Source of the DNA: Buteo buteo
Taxonomy: Eukaryota; Chordata; Aves; Accipitriformes; Accipitridae
Direction of reading: 5' to 3'
Assembly (NCBI RefSeq): GCF_964188355.1
Contig: NC_134187.1
Coordinates: 23,731,810-23,795,809 of the forward strand
Length of the DNA: 64,000 nt
In this document: positions 60,226 through 64,000 of the stretch, piece by piece
Numbering within the stretch: position 1 is the first letter of the stretch
How the letters are laid out: each line of letters begins with the position of its first letter
The notes under the pieces: model-generated
Told to the model about the DNA's origin: nothing
The model's input: the letters and a program-made list of their open reading frames with translations, nothing else
Databases searched by the model: none
Position numbers and translations under genes: made by a program

Positions 60226-63200
60226 AATTCTTTAATCTTAGTAACTCTGTTCAGCCAGCTTAATTAGTCACTTCTAAGTACACTATTGATCAACTTACCC
60301 TTGTTTTATTTGAAAAAAGAAAACTACAAAATATTCTTTATTTTTGTTCTAGCATTTTTGGTGATGCATTGGCGTATTTCTAGATCTCTCACTCTGGCTA
60401 CTAGGTTCACAAGTGTATCTGAAAAAGAAGCAACTTTATAAACAGGAAAGCTAATAATGAAATAAACCAGACATAAATATACAAGGATACAGAACTACAG
60501 ATACGTAGCTTTTTTAAATGTTAACCAGACCATAAGCACTGTGGAATAACAGGTTTTCATGAAAGCAGTCTGTAATTTAGTATAGAATTGCATCTCATCT
60601 CAAAGTGCAAAAATATTGTCAATTTACCTTATTTTATAATGAAAAGTTCTATGTTGAATTACTCTATTAGCTGTTAATCTGAATATAATTAAAATTGTAT
60701 TTTTAGAACAGCAGTTTTATTTTAACTGTTTTAGTAGTTTGCTTAGCTAAACATTGAATTTTTGATTGTACTATCTTTATCAAAATCTACTTTCACATCA
60801 CTGAATGGAAAAGTGTGCTTTGTTTTCTATGATTCAATAAAAAGCCCAGTTCTGAGCCCTGTATAAGAGCAAAAGTGTTGTTAGCAGCTTCAATAAAAAG
60901 TCTAAGTCACCACTTAGATGTATTGAATCTGTACCATAACATCAACACATTAATAGCCTAAAAAATAAAGTTTTATGAGAAGAATTGTAATCTGTACATC
61001 AGTTTCATCCCATGGCTTAGCAGTTCTAACAATACCCAGTTTGAGGCCAGAAATTGCTCCTTCTGTTGCTTTGTGGGCAGTCTGGGTGCAGCTACGCCAG
61101 TAAGCTGCGTAGGGGCAAGGCACATCCTTCAGCACTGCCCCTTGGTCCAGAATACCGTTGAACTGTTGCCACAGTGCCTCGCGTGGTTTTGGTCTGTGTC
61201 TGCTAATACTAATCCGGATAATACCCAGCCACAGTTAAAGGATATCAAAAGCCAGGAACCACCCTGAATAAGCAGTATGAATGAAACCATCCTGTATTTG
61301 CAGAGAGAGAGATCAGGTATCTGGATGAAATTCCTGCTGCACAGTTTGCCTTCAGGGCCAGAGGACAGTCCCTGGCAGTGCTTACTGCTATAGCCAAAGC
61401 CTTTTCTGCTTCACATCCAATGTCTCCATGTGGATATAGTGCTATGGGGCTAGCTGAACCGAGGGCATATTTGGGAGTCTGGCTCAAGTCTCAAATATAT
61501 ACAGACAATTAGAAAGGCTGGGTAGACATAAAGTGTGAGAACCATGTCACCTAACGTATTTAATTTCCCATTAGTCACCAGTTTGAAGCTGTCCCTCTAA
61601 TGCATCTGAGTTTCCTGCCCTGTCAAAGAAAAGGGATAGGGACTTTCAGGGTCATCCAAGTGATGTTGCTTTTTCCCTAGCCAGGGCACAAAACTCAGGC
61701 GAGCTGGACCTCATGCAGTATTTTTAGTAACAGATATAGAGTGGAGCTGTGTGGTTGCTTTTACGACCTACATCTGAGCACTGACCTACTCTTTATAAAT
61801 TAGTAAACATTCATCCTCACATCACTTCTGTGAGTAAAGGAGATATCCTCCATTTACAGGGGTATAACTGAGATGCAGAAAGATTAAATAGACTAGTCTC
61901 AAAGCCTACTAAAGGCTGCTATTGATTTGAACTAGAATTAGATCAGGCCATTTGTGAATTAACTTCCTCAGTGAGTGTGAACATGTGTCTAAATCTATTT
62001 ATAGAACTAATACTATAACCGAGGCATGTCCCTTAATTTCTGTACTGCTATACCTCCTTAGGAAAAAAATATTTTTTTAAATACCCTGTTATCTTAAAAA
62101 AAAAAAGTAATAAAGCATACACTGGGAGCAATGTTTTGTTTAATTGAAAAAATTTTTTCAAATATAATCAAAAAAAGTTACATTTTGTGATACAGTAATG
62201 CAACTGTAGTTGAAGTGGCTATTTAGTGTTTTGACATCATTTATATAATATTCAAACAAACTGACAAAATAAGAACTTATGAAAAATCATGCAAGCCAGG
62301 GGAAATTAAATTATATCTGCAGAAGAAATGCTGAAATATATATATTGATCATTCCTGTGAGCCAGATTACTTTAATATGTTAACAATAGTCCTTTTAAAT
62401 TCTGAATTCATAAGTTGCTCTGAAACAGTGAAAAAGAGGAAAGGGATTTTATATTCATTTTATAGGAAATCTGTTGCATCTTTTCTTCTTCATATAAATT
62501 ACAGCAGCGTCAAGATCCAGAGATTATTGCAAAGTCCTGAAGGCATCCCAGAGGAAAAGATGACAGGATTTTGTGTATATTTTTAAGCTATAATTATATA
62601 GAAACATAATAAGAATTTCTTAGGAATTATTTTTGGGGGATATGAAGACCAGCTTTGATGTTTTTAACATTACATGACCCACTTTAGTGGCACAGTTGAC
62701 AAGTATTTCAGTGACTCTAGAGACATATGATTACTAGAAAGAATGCAGAACTGCATACTGGTAATTTCTTTTTGTATATGATTGTACTGGCTTCAAATGC
62801 AAGAAAAGATCATGTTTCTGTGAAAAACTATTCCTGGTGAAAAATAGTTCTTATTATAGAAATATTGGAAAGATGGTGTGATAGAAGAAGATGGGTGTAA
62901 AAACAAGATCAGAGTGGATGGATTCTTTCAAGTCAGAGTAAGGCTAAATAATTCATTATTTAGTATATGGCTCAGTAGATTAGAATTTCTTCATAGGGTG
63001 GAAAGACTACTGCCTCCAGACATTATATACTTTTAGGGATTTATTTATAAATATTATACCTTATTCTAATATCTCAGTGAAACTTTCTAAGATATTGTTA
63101 TTATTTCATCTCTAATGTTTTAATGAGTTTAACATCAATAGACAATTTGTATTTCTGACTGTTAGTGAGTTCCAAGAAGTACTTACTGCAGTAACAAGAT

Positions 63201-64000
63201 TCCAGATGTGATAAGGGTCAATCACTCCTCAGAAACAGATTCTGATTTTACTGTTCTATAGCTAAAATTCTCTGTCCCCATATTTAGGTCTTGCTAGTGA
63301 CGTGGTTAGAAGAAGCTACTGAGGGGAGAGACCTGAGGGCTGATGAAGCCTTGCCATTACAGACATGCATAACATTAATTTTACATCTACATTTCAGTCC
63401 GTCCCTTATCTCAAGGGCAGACATTGTCCAGCACTGCTTCTGTTAAGCTAAATCAGATCTACCATTATACAAAGTTCTTTCTGAAATTTTGGAGCTAATG
63501 TTGCAATAGTTTCCAAATTAGGAAAAGCTATCCTTTCTGACCCATTAAGCCTGCTGGAAGTTTGCCTGGCAAGTGATACATGGGCTGAAGATGTCAGGCT
63601 GATTTCATACAAACATTAATATATTTTTTATGAACTGAGAGCCTAAAGTAGGTAAATAGCACAGTAAAGGTGGCAAGCTAAAATATAATTGTGAAAAAGT
63701 TATGTTTATGGAAGAATCAGTTTCATAAGGTAATTTATAGTAATCCATTTTGATAAAATTAGACTCTGCCATTGAAGGGAAAAAAACCCAACCTGCAATA
63801 TCAGAAGTGTACAAATACAATATGGTTTTTAGTAAGGATAAAAGCTACACATTGGTCATTTTAGACCAGCGTGTGCAGTATTTAACATGTTTAATTCCAT
63901 GTCATGCCTAACATCTTGTTAGGGGATCTGGCTGTTGAAACATTTATGGTTACTTACTGCATCTTTTCAGCACATGGAGAGACATCCACACTCTTAGCTA
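60226..64000. other. AT-rich DNA without recognised gene
   Basis: About 3.8 kb. A less AT-rich patch at 60.99-61.49 kb has moderately long minus-strand frames but no domain I recognise. The remainder is AT-rich background with A-runs (e.g. 62095-62106) and frames under about 71 codons. Confidence 0.45.

Overview
This window looks like vertebrate nuclear DNA, most likely from a bird. The evidence is several CR1 LINE copies that end in the typical ATTCTATG-type 3' repeat, plus solo LTRs of families I recognise as avian endogenous-retrovirus LTRs, with no sign of primate or rodent SINEs. The background is AT-rich. It is broken by sharply GC-richer blocks, most of which are the LTRs. The avian call is from recognition of repeat families; no search was run. 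I cannot name the species, and I cannot tell a long intron from an intergenic desert.

I find no host protein-coding exon, tRNA, rRNA or other RNA gene that I can support. Every long open frame either lies inside a transposable element or microsatellite, or is an unremarkable chance frame in AT-rich DNA. The only recognisable protein-coding remnants are reverse-transcriptase fragments of CR1 elements.

Layout. About 2.4-2.8 kb holds a CR1 3' end (-). At 3270-4364 there is a GC-rich solo LTR (copy A, -). At 8470-8995 there is a 5'-truncated relative (copy C, +) with a different 3' terminus. At 18.13-18.63 kb there is a degraded CR1 (+). At about 20.1-21.5 kb there is a much older CR1 with RT-region homology (+). 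At 22888-23473 there is an LTR of a shorter family (copy F, +). At about 25.2-25.73 kb there is an old relative of the long family that almost lacks its internal repeat array (copy D, +). At 32870-33817 there is an unrelated LTR (copy H, -) with a perfect 5-bp target-site duplication (TSD). At 37.6-38.1 kb there is an old CR1 (-). From 43647 to about 45865 lies a long-family LTR (copy B, -) interrupted by a 5'-truncated CR1 whose ORF2 has two premature stops. At 53996-54575 (copy E, -) and 54977-56112 (copy G, +) are two solo LTRs, each with a perfect 5-bp TSD, in opposite orientation and 401 bp apart. At 59521-59712 there is a (TTTTC)n microsatellite, followed by a CR1 3' end (+, to about 60220). 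The rest is AT-rich sequence without recognisable features.

The most interesting structure is the LTR set. Copies A, B, C, D and G share a body carrying a GC-rich minisatellite of about 41-52-bp units. The unit spacing is nearly identical between copies, but individual units have been gained or lost. Copy E shares only its two ends with that family and has a different middle, with a CRE-like TGACGTCA next to a TATA box. Copy C shares the body but has a different 3' end. This points to modular exchange among LTR families. I see no operon, defence locus or other multi-gene system here.
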